Shown: positions 1 to 9,009, numbered from the stretch's first letter. The stretch: DNA of 64,000 nucleotides from UBA5078 sp051252515 (GCA_051252515.1 JBPOFS010000002.1:186001-250000); one strand, 5' to 3'. Notes: a model not told the origin generated them from the sequence alone. Made by a program: numbers and translations.

Positions 1-1
1 G

Positions 2-544
2 GTTAATCCCCTTTGCGCGTGGTTAACCCTAGCCTCATTTATTGGTTATGCTTTTATCTACACAGGCTATCTAAAGCGTGCCACTCCGCAAAATATTGTG
101 ATTGGCGGTTTGTCTGGTGCGATGCCTCCCCTACTAGGTTGGGCAGCGGTAACCGGCACTATCGAGCCTGGCGCCTTAATATTGGTGTTGATCATTTTTG
201 CATGGACCCCTCCGCACTTCTGGGCGTTGGCAATTCATCGTAAAGAAGAATATGCCAAAACCGGTATTCCTATGCTTCCCGTTACCCACGGCGAGCACAT
301 CACTAAAATCCATATTATTTTGTATACCGTGATCATGTTCTTGATCACTCTTCTGCCTTATCTCACCGGTATGAGTGGGCCGATTTATCTATTGGCTGCT
401 GTTATCTTGGGCTTAGGATTTCTCGCATGGTCTTTGTTATTGATGTACAAGCCAAAGGCAAGCACGGCGATGGACACTTTCCGCTACTCCATCGTGTATT
501 TGATGGTGTTATTTATTGTGCTACTGACTGATCACTACTTGTAG
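2..544 (+). CDS. cyoE: Protoheme IX farnesyltransferase (haem O synthase), 3' part
   Basis: This is the C-terminal 180 residues of a UbiA-superfamily polyprenyltransferase that adds a farnesyl group to haem b to make haem O for terminal oxidases, in the inner membrane. The reading frame is open from base 2, so the start lies upstream of the window. The family signature WTPPHFWALA is visible, followed by KEEYAKTGIPMLPVTHGE, both typical of CyoE/CtaB, and several hydrophobic membrane segments follow to the C-terminus. A Sco-type gene follows 32 bases downstream on the same strand, which fits a cytochrome oxidase assembly operon. The assignment is firm; only the N-terminus is missing. Confidence 0.95.
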   Translation, partial: VNPLCAWLTLASFIGYAFIYTGYLKRATPQNIVIGGLSGAMPPLLGWAAVTGTIEPGALILVLIIFAWTPPHFWALAIHRKEEYAKTGIPMLPVTHGEHITKIHIILYTVIMFLITLLPYLTGMSGPIYLLAAVILGLGFLAWSLLLMYKPKASTAMDTFRYSIVYLMVLFIVLLTDHYL

Positions 545-576
545 CATCACCACTTTTTCTACGGCAGTCTATTTCC

Positions 577-1263
577 ATGAATCGAAATATTAAGCTCACA
601 GTTATCATTTGTGTTTTCTTCGTCGCGTTAGTGTTTGTTATGACGTATTTCCGTATAACGGGCAACAACGCAGTACAGACATACAATGCCGAAGATTTGC
701 GCGAGTTAGGGGCTTTGGTCTATGACGAGCCGGTGAGCTTGTCTGAGTTCAGCTTGATCGATCAAAATGGCGAGATCTTTGATCAAGAAAAACTAAAAGG
801 GGGCTGGACGCTGTTCTTCTTTGGTTTTACTAACTGCCCAGATATCTGTCCGCTAACCTTGACCGAACTAAGCCAGTTTTATCGTAACCTTGAAGCCTCT
901 GGTACTAACCTCGACACGCAAGTTGTGATGGTGAGCGTGGATCCTGAGCGTGATTCAACTGAGCGTCTTAACGAATATATGACATCGTTTCACCCAGACT
1001 TCATAGGGCTTAACGGAGATTACAACGTCATTGCTAGCCTCGCGAAAGAACTCTATATCGCGCATACGCCTCCACCTGGAATGGAGACTATGACAGACGC
1101 GCATGCAGGTCATGACGGCATGGCCGCAGACGACTACCTCATTGATCATAGTGGTAATATTTTGATCATCAACCCAGAGGGTTTGTATCAAGGTTTTTTT
1201 GATACAGCGATTCAAGATGATGAGATATTAGCGGCGTATCAGTCGATCCGCGCGGATTACTGA
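577..1263 (+). CDS. SCO1/SenC/PrrC family copper chaperone
   Basis: A 228-residue membrane-anchored thioredoxin-fold protein of the Sco family, which delivers copper to the CuA site of cytochrome c oxidase. One N-terminal hydrophobic segment (about residues 6-26) should anchor it in the inner membrane with the domain in the periplasm. The copper-binding CxxxC is seen as NCPDIC (Cys87 and Cys91), and the distal ligand is probably the His in YLIDHSG. A His/Met-rich insertion (HAGHDGM) just before that His could be an extra metal-binding loop. The gene follows the haem O synthase gene, consistent with oxidase maturation. Its 3' end overlaps the convergent znuB by 7 bases. Confidence 0.92.
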   Translation: MNRNIKLTVIICVFFVALVFVMTYFRITGNNAVQTYNAEDLRELGALVYDEPVSLSEFSLIDQNGEIFDQEKLKGGWTLFFFGFTNCPDICPLTLTELSQFYRNLEASGTNLDTQVVMVSVDPERDSTERLNEYMTSFHPDFIGLNGDYNVIASLAKELYIAHTPPPGMETMTDAHAGHDGMAADDYLIDHSGNILIINPEGLYQGFFDTAIQDDEILAAYQSIRADY

Positions 1264-2057
1264 GTCTTGCGGCGCAGCAATGTTGGCGCCAAATAAGAGA
1301 GTAAGAAAAACCCACACGCTGTGGCGACAATCGAAGGCCCTGCTGGCGTATCCCAAAAATACGACAGTATCAGCCCGCCACAGACAGAAAGCCCCCCAAC
1401 AATACTAGCCCCTAACGCCATTTGTTCCGGTGTTTCGGCTAGTCTGCGTGCGGCCGCTGGTGGAATGATCAGCAGCGACGTAATTAAAAGCACGCCGATA
1501 ATCTTCATCGAAACTGCGATGAGCAGTGCCACCATCAGCACCATTAATGCGTGCAGTTTTCCGACGGGAACCCCTTCTACCTTCGCGAGCTCTTCGTGCA
1601 CGGTAACGGCCAATAAGCCGTTCCAATATCTCAATAGTAATATGGCGATAAGCGCAGAGCATCCGCCAATCCACCACAGGTCTTGTGGTGCAATCGTTAA
1701 TAGATCGCCAAATAAATAGCCGACTAAATTGATTTGCACGGTGCCCGAGAGTGACAGAATCAACATGCCAAAGGCGAGCGTGCCGTGGGCCAAAATACCC
1801 AGCAGCGTATCGGTCGATAAAGTCTTATTTTTTTCCAGCGCAATGAGCAGGCCGGCAAAAAATATAGAGCTGGCGATCACCGCGATTTGCAGATTCATGT
1901 CGAGCAAAATGCCGATGGCAATGCCAAGCAATGATGAGTGTGCGAGTGTGTCGCCAAAATAAGACATGCGACGCCAAACAACAAAGGCTCCGAGCGGGCC
2001 GGCAACAAGAGCGATACAAAGCCCCGCGATTAAGGCGTTAATTATAAAATCACTCAT
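1257..2057 (-). CDS. znuB: Zinc ABC transporter, permease
   Basis: A 266-residue polytopic inner-membrane protein of the ABC-3 family (metal-type permeases), with about eight hydrophobic segments. The N-terminal stretch MSDFIINALIAGLCIALVAG and the motif GDTLAHSSLLGIA are typical of ZnuB. It forms the zinc channel with ZnuC and receives zinc from ZnuA. The ATG overlaps the end of znuC by 8 bases, so the two are translationally coupled. znuA lies on the other strand beyond znuC, the usual divergent arrangement. Confidence 0.95.
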   Translation of the reverse strand: MSDFIINALIAGLCIALVAGPLGAFVVWRRMSYFGDTLAHSSLLGIAIGILLDMNLQIAVIASSIFFAGLLIALEKNKTLSTDTLLGILAHGTLAFGMLILSLSGTVQINLVGYLFGDLLTIAPQDLWWIGGCSALIAILLLRYWNGLLAVTVHEELAKVEGVPVGKLHALMVLMVALLIAVSMKIIGVLLITSLLIIPPAAARRLAETPEQMALGASIVGGLSVCGGLILSYFWDTPAGPSIVATACGFFLLSYLAPTLLRRKTQ

Positions 2058-2802
2058 GGCGGTGCTCTACTACGTCTCCAGTCAGATCATGGTGATGGTT
2101 GTGGTTATGCGTGTACACCGCCAAGTTCTTCGCTTCCTTTTTACCAAAAAGCGCTAGATAGGAAGGATCGACGCTCACTTGTTCTGGGCGACCATGACAG
2201 CAGATGTGATGATTAAGGCACACTACCTCGTCGGTTTTTGCCATAACCAAGTGTAGATCATGGGAAATCATAAGCACGCCGCAATTGTGGCGTGCCCTAA
2301 TATCGTTGATCAGTTGGTAGAGTTCGGCTTGCCCTGCCACGTCCACCCCTTGTGCGGGTTCATCTAATACCAGTAGCTGGGGTTGCTGTGAAAGTGCGCG
2401 TGCTAATAAAACCCGCTGCATTTCACCGCCAGAGATTGAGCCCAGCTGGTGATTCATTAAATGAGTAATTTGCACTTCTTCTAAGATGGCGTCGATTGGC
2501 GCGCCCATTTTATGACGAGCGAGCTCAAGAAAGCGGCGCACGGTGATAGGCATTGTGGCCTCAACGTGCAGTTTCTGGGGCATATAGCCAATACGCAGAT
2601 TCTTAGGTTTCTCTATGCGCCCAGATTGTGGTTTCACTAATCCAAGGATGATGCGCACAAGAGTAGTTTTGCCGGCACCATTAGGGCCGATCAATGTGAG
2701 CACTTGCCCTTGTTTGACTGTGAGGCTGACATTTTGCAGGACTTGGCGATCGCCAAACTGAATACTGATGTCATCTGCCTTTACAAGGCATAGATTATCC
2801 AT
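2050..2802 (-). CDS. znuC: Zinc ABC transporter, ATP-binding protein
   Basis: A 250-residue ABC ATPase that powers zinc import through ZnuB. Walker A is GPNGAGKTT, the signature is SGGEMQRVLLARAL and Walker B is LLVLDEPAQGVD. The C-terminus is histidine-rich (HNHNHHHD and HRHE), seen in many ZnuC proteins and suggesting zinc sensing or handling at the cytoplasmic face. The start ATG at 2802 faces znuA across a 104-base gap holding a Zur-box-like palindrome, so both units are probably repressed by Zur when zinc is plentiful. Confidence 0.95.
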   Translation of the reverse strand: MDNLCLVKADDISIQFGDRQVLQNVSLTVKQGQVLTLIGPNGAGKTTLVRIILGLVKPQSGRIEKPKNLRIGYMPQKLHVEATMPITVRRFLELARHKMGAPIDAILEEVQITHLMNHQLGSISGGEMQRVLLARALSQQPQLLVLDEPAQGVDVAGQAELYQLINDIRARHNCGVLMISHDLHLVMAKTDEVVCLNHHICCHGRPEQVSVDPSYLALFGKKEAKNLAVYTHNHNHHHDLTGDVVEHRHE

Positions 2803-2858
2803 GCGGATGGTCCTTCAGCTCCGCGGAATAACGCAGGAGAACACTGGAATTCGATAAG

Positions 2859-2873
2859 TGGTATATCATACCA
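2859..2873. promoter_or_regulatory. Zur-box-like palindrome between znuCB and znuA
   Basis: The sequence TGGTATATCATACCA is a perfect inverted repeat with 6-base arms and a 3-base centre. It sits in the divergent intergenic region of the zinc uptake genes. Gammaproteobacterial Zur sites are AT-rich palindromes of similar core (GTTATA-TATAAC type). The assignment rests on location and symmetry; no zur gene is in the window. Confidence 0.6.
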
Positions 2874-2906
2874 TTACTTTCCACCGCTCAGCGTAAGATA
2901 TAGTGC

Positions 2907-3818
2907 ATGTTATTACTCTCCAGATTACCGCCATTAATGGCTTTTATTTTCATGTTGTTGCCCGCTTGTGTGTACGCACAAGCGAATGTCGTCACCAGCA
3001 TAAAGCCTCTACAGCTCATTGCAGCCGCTATTGTTGATGGGGTGTCGACTCCGTCTGTGCTGATTCCCGCCAATCAATCTCCGCATCATTTCAGCCTGCG
3101 CCCCTCAGACGTGCGCCGCATTGCCAATGCCGATGTCGTGATGTGGGTTGGGCCAGGGCTTGAGACCTATCTCGAGCGCGTGATTGACCAGAGCGATCGA
3201 GCAGATCAAGTGCTTGAGGCGGCCACCCTTGACGGGATGCTCCTGCTAGATTTGCAAGAGGATGCCCCCGAGCACGACCATGGTCACGCCGAAGACAGTC
3301 ATTACGACCCTCATCTCTGGCTCAACACACGTAATGCCGTAGTCTTGGCTAATGCGCTGGTTGCGCGCCTTGTCAGTGTCGACCCGACTAACGCCTCGCT
3401 CTACCAAAGCAATCTTGCTGTGTTTGAAAGTGATATGCAGGCTCTGGAGCTACGCTTGCTGATGAGTCTCGATCCATTGGCGAACAGTCGATATGCCGTG
3501 TACCACAATGGCATTGCTTACTTCGAGCAGCAGTTTGGTTTGGCGCATCAGTTTGTCATTGTGCCTGAACACGAACAGCAGCCAGGAATCCGACATTTGC
3601 TAGAGGTGCGCGGACAAGTAGAAGCCTTGCAGCCGAGCTGCCTACTGAACGACGTTAATAGCAATGCGGCGACCATCAACACAGTATTTCAGAATCAGCG
3701 CGTTAATCAGGCGACAGTCGATTCATTGGGTGAGGCAATTGCTGTCACCCGCGATGGCTATCAACGTCTGATCGAAACTCTCGCGAACACCATGCAGCAG
3801 TGCCTTAGCCTTCGGTAA
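2907..3818 (+). CDS. znuA: Zinc ABC transporter, periplasmic zinc-binding protein
   Basis: A 303-residue cluster A-I solute-binding protein (ZnuA/TroA family). A signal peptide covers about residues 1-25 (cleavage near VYAQA). The first zinc-ligand region is NQSPHHFSLRPSD. The acidic, His-rich loop typical of zinc-specific members is present (EHDHGHAEDSHYDPH), followed by HLWLNTRNA. Further conserved His residues occur in VYHNGIAYFE. It captures zinc in the periplasm and hands it to ZnuBC, which is encoded divergently. Confidence 0.95.
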   Translation: MLLLSRLPPLMAFIFMLLPACVYAQANVVTSIKPLQLIAAAIVDGVSTPSVLIPANQSPHHFSLRPSDVRRIANADVVMWVGPGLETYLERVIDQSDRADQVLEAATLDGMLLLDLQEDAPEHDHGHAEDSHYDPHLWLNTRNAVVLANALVARLVSVDPTNASLYQSNLAVFESDMQALELRLLMSLDPLANSRYAVYHNGIAYFEQQFGLAHQFVIVPEHEQQPGIRHLLEVRGQVEALQPSCLLNDVNSNAATINTVFQNQRVNQATVDSLGEAIAVTRDGYQRLIETLANTMQQCLSLR

Positions 3819-3865
3819 TTCAGTGCACCCTGCGCCCTAGGGCACATTAAGGAATTGATTATTTT

Positions 3866-6625
3866 ATGGATACTAATCCGGAAACCGCTATCGATTTGAT
3901 CTTAGTCGATGGCTCGTCTTATTTGTTTCGTGCGTTTCATGCACTCCCGCCCTTAATCACGAGCAAGCAGCAGCATACTGGCGCGATTAAAGGCGTCATC
4001 AATATGATTCGCAGCCTGGTGAAAAAATACCCCGATAGCCGAATCGCGGTGGTGTTCGATGCCAAGGGCAAAACCTTCCGTAACGATATCTATCCCGAAT
4101 ATAAAATGCACCGGCCGCCAATGCCCGATGAGCTACGTAGCCAGATAGAACCGATCCACGCCATCATCAAGGCCATGGGCTTGCCGATGTTAGTGATCAC
4201 CGGCGTCGAGGCCGATGATGTGATCGGCACCTTATCCACTCGCGCCAACGCGGCCAATATTCGCACGCTTATTTCCACAGGCGATAAAGACCTCGCGCAA
4301 CTCGTCACTAATAATGTCACCTTGCTCAATACCATGAACAATGAATCTCTTGACCCGGAAGGCGTGGTCAATAAATTCGGCATAGGGCCAGAACGCATTG
4401 TTGAGTACTTAGCCCTGATGGGCGACAAAGTCGATAATATTCCCGGCGTCCCAGGAGTGGGCCCGAAGACCGCTGTTAAATGGTTGCAGGAATATGGCTC
4501 GCTAGAAGGTTTGTTAGAAAACGCCGAAAAAGTGAAGGGTAAAATTGGTGAACGCTTACGAGAGAATATCGAGCAGCTTTGGCTTTCTCATGAGCTGGCT
4601 ACAATAAAACGAGACGTGGCACTTGATGTAGAGATCGATCAGCTTGTGCATGCCGAAGAAGACAGCGAAGCGCTGCATGATTTGTATTCCACGTTCGAGT
4701 TTCGAGGCTGGGTCAAAGAAGTTGAAAACAAAGGCGCCGTAGGGACAGCCCCGGCGGAAACTGCCGCGCCTAAAAACCAAGACGATGCAGAACAAGTGCA
4801 AGACGACGCGTCATCGGAAACGATTGTTGAGGCGGTAATAACCCAGGAGCAGTTAACTGCCTGCTGCGAGCAATTAGCGGCGTCCTCGGTGTTCTCAGTT
4901 TCTATAGAGACAGATGGCGCGCACTATATGGAAGCGGCGATCATCGGCATCGCTGTTTCGATCAAAACCGGTACGGCGTTTTATATCCCTGTCGCGCACG
5001 ACTCTTTAGACTTTCCTGCGCAGCTCGATCGACAATTAGTGTTGGATGCCTTGCGCCCTCTTTTGCAAAATGGCGCGATCGATAAGATCTCTCATGACGG
5101 TAAATTCCTCACTCATGTTCTCGCCAATTACAGCATCACGCTAGAGGGTTATAAGTTCGATACGCTAACCGCTTCCTATGTATTGAACTCGGTCGTGTTG
5201 GATCACAAACTTTATAAAATCGCAGAACATTACTTAAGCCTTGGATTGCAGTCCCCTGAAGAGCTGCTAGGCAAAGGCAAGTCGAAGCTAGCGTTCAGTC
5301 AACTCGATTTGGATACCTCGCGCGCATACGCAGGAAGAAAGGCCGATCTCATCTTGCGTCTTCGTCAACACCTTAGTGTGGCGCTTAAAAATACCGGAGA
5401 GCTTGCCGGCCTGTATAAATATTATGAATTGGCATTGATCCCCGTTCTGCAAAAAATGGAACGCTGTGGAATCTTGGTCGACGCAGAAATATTAGGCAAG
5501 CAAAGCCAAGCCATCGGGGCGCGTTTAGTGGAAGTAGAACGTGCGGCATTTGAAATGGCAGGAGAGGAGTTCAACTTAAGTTCGCCAAAACAATTACAGC
5601 GCATCTTCTATGAAAAACTAGAGCTGCCTATATTGAAGAAAACTCCGAAGGGTCAGCCCTCCACTGCTGAGCCTGTCTTGCAGGAACTAGCGCTTGAATA
5701 TGAGCTGCCCAAGTTGATCATGGATCACCGCGGCCTGAGCAAATTGAAGTCGACCTATACCGATAGATTGCCGTTGGATATCAATAAGCGCACGGGTCGA
5801 ATTCACTCAAGTTTTCAGCAAGCAGTTGCCGCCACCGGGCGTCTCTCTTCCACCGATCCTAACTTGCAGAACATTCCTATCCGCACAGCCGAGGGTAGAA
5901 AAGTCCGGCAGGCATTTGTCGCCTCAAAAGGCTATCGCTTAATTGCCGCGGATTATTCTCAAGTTGAACTGAGGATCATGGCGCATCTCTCAAGCGACCC
6001 GGGTCTGGTCAATGCATTTTCGAATGCGCAAGACGTGCATAAAGCGACAGCGGCAGATGTATTCTCAACGCCAATCGATGAAGTCACGCCGGAGCAGCGT
6101 CGCCGCGCTAAGGCGATTAACTTTGGGCTTATCTATGGCATGTCGGCGTTTGGTTTGGCGAAACAACTCGGCATCGATCGCCAAAGCGCCCAGCATTATG
6201 TCGACCTGTATTTTCAGAAGTACCCAGGGGTGCTGACCTATATGGAACAAACCCAGGCCTATGCCGATGAGCATGGCTTTGTCGAAACCATCTTTGGTCG
6301 TCGTCTGTATTTGCCTGATATTCACGCCGGCAATGGCATGTTACGAAAGGCCGCGCAACGCACAGCGATCAATGCGCCGATGCAGGGCAGTGCCGCGGAC
6401 ATCATTAAGCAGGCGATGATCGACATTGAGCATTGGTTGGCAACCGGAGTATTGGATGCGCGGATGGTGCTGCAGGTACACGATGAATTGGTCTTTGAAG
6501 TGGCCGAGTCTGATATGGATGCGTTAATCGAGGGCGTGCGCTTTAGAATGGTAAGCGCCGCGGCCCTAAGTGTCCCACTAGTCGTTGACGTGGGTGTGGG
6601 ACACAATTGGGATGAAGCGCATTAA
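3866..6625 (+). CDS. polA: DNA polymerase I
   Basis: A 919-residue family A polymerase for gap filling and Okazaki primer removal. The 5' nuclease domain occupies about residues 1-300 (ILVDGSSYLFRAFHALPP; VPGVGPKTA). The 3'-5' exonuclease fold is about 325-515 and the polymerase domain about 550-919, with motif A AADYSQVELRI, motif B RRRAKAINFGLIYG and motif C QVHDELVFE intact. In the exonuclease domain two metal ligands known from E. coli appear lost: Ser346 replaces Asp355 and Leu415 replaces Asp424, while Glu348 and Asp494 remain. Proofreading is therefore probably absent. An AAGGA lies 12 bases before the ATG. It converges with engB, 3 bases away. Confidence 0.97.
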   Translation: MDTNPETAIDLILVDGSSYLFRAFHALPPLITSKQQHTGAIKGVINMIRSLVKKYPDSRIAVVFDAKGKTFRNDIYPEYKMHRPPMPDELRSQIEPIHAIIKAMGLPMLVITGVEADDVIGTLSTRANAANIRTLISTGDKDLAQLVTNNVTLLNTMNNESLDPEGVVNKFGIGPERIVEYLALMGDKVDNIPGVPGVGPKTAVKWLQEYGSLEGLLENAEKVKGKIGERLRENIEQLWLSHELATIKRDVALDVEIDQLVHAEEDSEALHDLYSTFEFRGWVKEVENKGAVGTAPAETAAPKNQDDAEQVQDDASSETIVEAVITQEQLTACCEQLAASSVFSVSIETDGAHYMEAAIIGIAVSIKTGTAFYIPVAHDSLDFPAQLDRQLVLDALRPLLQNGAIDKISHDGKFLTHVLANYSITLEGYKFDTLTASYVLNSVVLDHKLYKIAEHYLSLGLQSPEELLGKGKSKLAFSQLDLDTSRAYAGRKADLILRLRQHLSVALKNTGELAGLYKYYELALIPVLQKMERCGILVDAEILGKQSQAIGARLVEVERAAFEMAGEEFNLSSPKQLQRIFYEKLELPILKKTPKGQPSTAEPVLQELALEYELPKLIMDHRGLSKLKSTYTDRLPLDINKRTGRIHSSFQQAVAATGRLSSTDPNLQNIPIRTAEGRKVRQAFVASKGYRLIAADYSQVELRIMAHLSSDPGLVNAFSNAQDVHKATAADVFSTPIDEVTPEQRRRAKAINFGLIYGMSAFGLAKQLGIDRQSAQHYVDLYFQKYPGVLTYMEQTQAYADEHGFVETIFGRRLYLPDIHAGNGMLRKAAQRTAINAPMQGSAADIIKQAMIDIEHWLATGVLDARMVLQVHDELVFEVAESDMDALIEGVRFRMVSAAALSVPLVVDVGVGHNWDEAH

Positions 6626-6628
6626 CGA

Positions 6629-7261
6629 TTAGCTTTCGCTAGGAGTCGTCGCCGCTGGCGGCTCCACTGCGGGAGCTTCTTCTAGCCAGGCGTTGAGCTT
6701 GGCTTCGAGACCTTCAACACCGGTCTTCTTCAGGGACGAGAACAGCTGGATCGAGGCGTTTGGAAACTCCTCAAGCTGTTTGCGTGCCGTCAATAAGGCA
6801 TTTTGCGCGGCGCCGCGTTTGAGCTTGTCTGATTTCGTTAACAAGATATGAATTGGCAGGTTCGACTTATGAGACCAGTTGATCATCATTAGGTCGAAAT
6901 CTTTAAAAGCGTGCCGCACATCGGTCAACAGGATTAAGCCTGCTAGCGCATCTCTTTGATTTAAATAGAGTTCTAGGTGTTCTTGCCATTGGTTTTTGAC
7001 ATTCAACGGGACTTTCGCATAGCCGTAGCCAGGAAGATCCACGAGGTAACGCCCTTCGTTGATAGCAAAGAAGTTAATCAGCTGCGTTCGCCCTGGAGTC
7101 TTACTGGTCCGGGCTAGGCGGTTCTGATTAGTCAGCACATTAATAGCGCTGGATTTACCGGCATTAGAGCGCCCAGCGAAAGCAACTTCGCGCAAACTGT
7201 CTTTGGGGCAATCGTTTAGGCCGACGGCACTGGTGATAAAACTGGCTAATTTATAGTTCAT
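6629..7261 (-). CDS. engB: Ribosome biogenesis GTP-binding protein EngB/YsxC
   Basis: A 210-residue TrmE-Era-EngA-EngB GTPase required for 50S ribosome assembly. The G1 motif is GRSNAGKSS, G3 is DLPGYGYAKVP and G4 is TKSDKL; the switch region LARTSKTPGRTQLINFF is typical of EngB. I chose the ATG at 7261 because MNYKLASFITSA aligns with the E. coli N-terminus; a longer frame reaches a GTG at 7288. Neither has a convincing ribosome binding site. A Pro/Ala/Glu-rich tail of about 20 residues ends the protein. The polA neighbour is conserved in gammaproteobacteria. Confidence 0.95.
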   Translation of the reverse strand: MNYKLASFITSAVGLNDCPKDSLREVAFAGRSNAGKSSAINVLTNQNRLARTSKTPGRTQLINFFAINEGRYLVDLPGYGYAKVPLNVKNQWQEHLELYLNQRDALAGLILLTDVRHAFKDFDLMMINWSHKSNLPIHILLTKSDKLKRGAAQNALLTARKQLEEFPNASIQLFSSLKKTGVEGLEAKLNAWLEEAPAVEPPAATTPSES

Positions 7262-7406
7262 GGGCGCACTAGATACAGGAAGAAACACATTTGCGCAAGC
7301 GCCCTTCTAGGCGATTGGCCTAAGTTATTTCATTATTTGCTTCGATTTGAGGCACAAAATACGCTTCAAGTAGCGGTGATTAATAGAGTAATCGAATGCG
7401 ATGCGC

Positions 7407-7412
7407 TATAAT
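7407..7412 (+). promoter_or_regulatory. Possible -10 element upstream of cytochrome c4
   Basis: A consensus TATAAT lies in the 288-base region between engB and the cytochrome c4 gene. I see no good -35 hexamer at 16-18 bases upstream, so this is a weak promoter call. The rest of the interval shows no ORF or RNA gene that I recognise. Confidence 0.3.
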
Positions 7413-7549
7413 TCGCGCCCGTTCGTCTGATTAATTTCGCCCGTCATGTCTATGCGCGGCCTCTTAACTGGGTGCGAAAGTGGTGTGACGGCGGTTGTAA
7501 GTACTGACAACACAAGCACTCTGTGAACTATAGGAAAGTTGGACTATTC

Positions 7550-8176
7550 ATGAAAAATCTAGCCACGAAGAATGCACTGACCCTGGTATCTAGTCTTATA
7601 TTTGTAGCCTTTGCGAGCTTCGGCCACGCACAGGGCAACGCTGCTGCTGGCGAAAGCAAAGTAGCGGTATGTGGAGCCTGCCACGGGGTTGCTGGCCAAA
7701 GCACTATCGGTGCAAACCCTAAACTTGCAGGTCAAAGCGCAAGTTATTTGATCAAGCAGATGAACGACATCAAGTCTGGTGAGCGTACTGTTGCCTTGAT
7801 GACAGGTTTGTTGAACGGCTCCAATGAGCAAGACATCGCTGATATGGCGGCGTATTACTCAGAGCAAGAAGTGACATTGGAAGGCGCTGACGCAGAGCTA
7901 GTAGAGCTTGGCGAGAGCATTTACCGCGCAGGTATCGCTTCATTGAATGTAGCGGCTTGTTCGGCATGTCACTCACCTACTGGTAAGGGCAACCCACAAG
8001 CGGGCTTCCCAGCCTTGAGTGGTCAGCACGCTGAATACACGGCTACTCAGTTAAAAGCGTTCCGCTCTGGCGATCGCGCTAACGACGGACGAGCAATGCC
8101 AATGCGTATGATCTCTGAACGCTTAACTGATCGTGAAATTGATGCGTTGGCCAGTTACATTTCTGGACTTAATTAA
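7550..8176 (+). CDS. Dihaem cytochrome c4
   Basis: A 208-residue periplasmic dihaem cytochrome, an electron donor to terminal oxidases. The signal peptide covers about residues 1-28 (ending GHAQG). Two class I haem domains follow, each with a CxxCH: CGACHG in the first half and CSACHS in the second. Axial Met candidates are in VALMTGLL and AMPMRMI. The ATG at 7550 is preceded by TAGGAAAG; the frame also extends to a GTG at 7523, which is less likely. Position between engB and dsbA matches Pseudomonas-type gene order. Confidence 0.95.
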   Translation: MKNLATKNALTLVSSLIFVAFASFGHAQGNAAAGESKVAVCGACHGVAGQSTIGANPKLAGQSASYLIKQMNDIKSGERTVALMTGLLNGSNEQDIADMAAYYSEQEVTLEGADAELVELGESIYRAGIASLNVAACSACHSPTGKGNPQAGFPALSGQHAEYTATQLKAFRSGDRANDGRAMPMRMISERLTDREIDALASYISGLN

Positions 8177-8189
8177 GATCTGTGTCACA

Positions 8190-8212
8190 AGCGAGGTAAT
8201 TTTATCCTCGCT
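8190..8212 (+). terminator. Hairpin after cytochrome c4
   Basis: AGCGAGG and CCTCGCT form a 7-base-pair stem around a 9-base AT-rich loop, 14 bases after the cytochrome stop codon. No T-tract follows, so this is at best a weak or factor-dependent terminator or an mRNA-stabilising hairpin. Confidence 0.35.
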
Positions 8213-8277
8213 GATGCGGTCTTCTCAGATCAGTTGTATAGAATCGATACAAGACATGAATCCGAGGGAGCAAGAAT

Positions 8278-8919
8278 ATGCATAAATTTATAAAGCAATT
8301 TTTAGTCGTTTTACTATTAAGCCCAGTGGCGTTTTCTGCACTGGCTCAGCCTGAGAAGTACGTGGCTGGCACGCATTACACTGTATTGCCTGCACAAGTT
8401 AAGACTAACGACCCAAGCAAGATCGAAGTGGTCGAAGTCTTTTGGTATGGCTGTGCGCATTGCTTCCGCTTTGAGCCGCTAATCGAAGATTGGGAATCTA
8501 ACTTGCAAGCTGATGTCGACTTTGTACGTTTCCCTGGTATGTGGAACGAGCTGATGAAGGTGCACGCACAAGCGTTTTACGCCGCTGAAGCACTAGGCCA
8601 GGTCGAAACTTTGCATAACCCAATGTTTGCGGCGATTAACGTTGAAGGCAACCGCCTGCAGAATGAACAGCAGATCTCTGCATTGTTTGTGAAGCACGGT
8701 GTTGACGCTGAAGAGTTCAGCAAAGCGTTTAACTCTTTCTCAGTGCGCACGAAAGTGAACCAAGCTGAAGCGAAAATGCGCGAGTATCAAGTACGTAGCA
8801 CTCCTAATATGCTCGTAAATGGCAAATACCTCATCTCTACTGGTGATGCAGTACGCACCCAGCAAGAAATGCTGGAAGTTGTAAACTTCCTAGTGAACAA
8901 AGAAAGAAGCTCTAGCTAA
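8278..8919 (+). CDS. dsbA: Thiol:disulfide interchange protein DsbA
   Basis: A 213-residue periplasmic oxidoreductase that introduces disulfides into exported proteins. The signal peptide covers about residues 1-23 (FSALAQP). The active site is FWYGCAHCFRFEP, so the redox motif is C59-A-H-C62 rather than the usual CPHC. The cis-proline loop is STPNMLVNGKY. Likely clients in this window include the type II secretion substrates and the c5 cytochromes that have an extra cysteine pair. ATG at 8278 follows GAGGGAGCAAGAAT, a good ribosome binding site. Confidence 0.95.
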   Translation: MHKFIKQFLVVLLLSPVAFSALAQPEKYVAGTHYTVLPAQVKTNDPSKIEVVEVFWYGCAHCFRFEPLIEDWESNLQADVDFVRFPGMWNELMKVHAQAFYAAEALGQVETLHNPMFAAINVEGNRLQNEQQISALFVKHGVDAEEFSKAFNSFSVRTKVNQAEAKMREYQVRSTPNMLVNGKYLISTGDAVRTQQEMLEVVNFLVNKERSSS

Positions 8920-8928
8920 TATCGATTG

Positions 8929-8963
8929 AACCCTAGTGTCTGGTAGCCCCAGGCGCTAGGGTT
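8929..8963 (+). terminator. Long hairpin after dsbA
   Basis: AACCCTAGTGTCTGG and CCAGGCGCTAGGGTT form a 15-base-pair stem (two G-U pairs) with a 5-base loop, 10 bases after the dsbA stop. No U-tract follows, so it may work as a factor-dependent terminator or 3'-end stabiliser. Confidence 0.5.
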
Positions 8964-9009
8964 ACGGTTGCATTGAAGTTCAAGGACGTCCAAATAAGAG
9001 CCGCAATCA

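Noticed and set aside
3833..3842. Palindrome GCCCTAGGGC between znuA and polA as a terminator
   Set aside because: The arms are short, the loop would be too small and there is no T-tract. It may be chance.
4090..6606. Several long ORFs antisense to polA
   Set aside because: They are frame shadows with no domain pattern, no ribosome binding sites and composition explained by the polA codons.
6622..6632. Spot 42 or ErsA small RNA between polA and engB
   Set aside because: In E. coli and Pseudomonas such RNAs lie between these genes, but here they are convergent with only 3 bases between, so there is no room.
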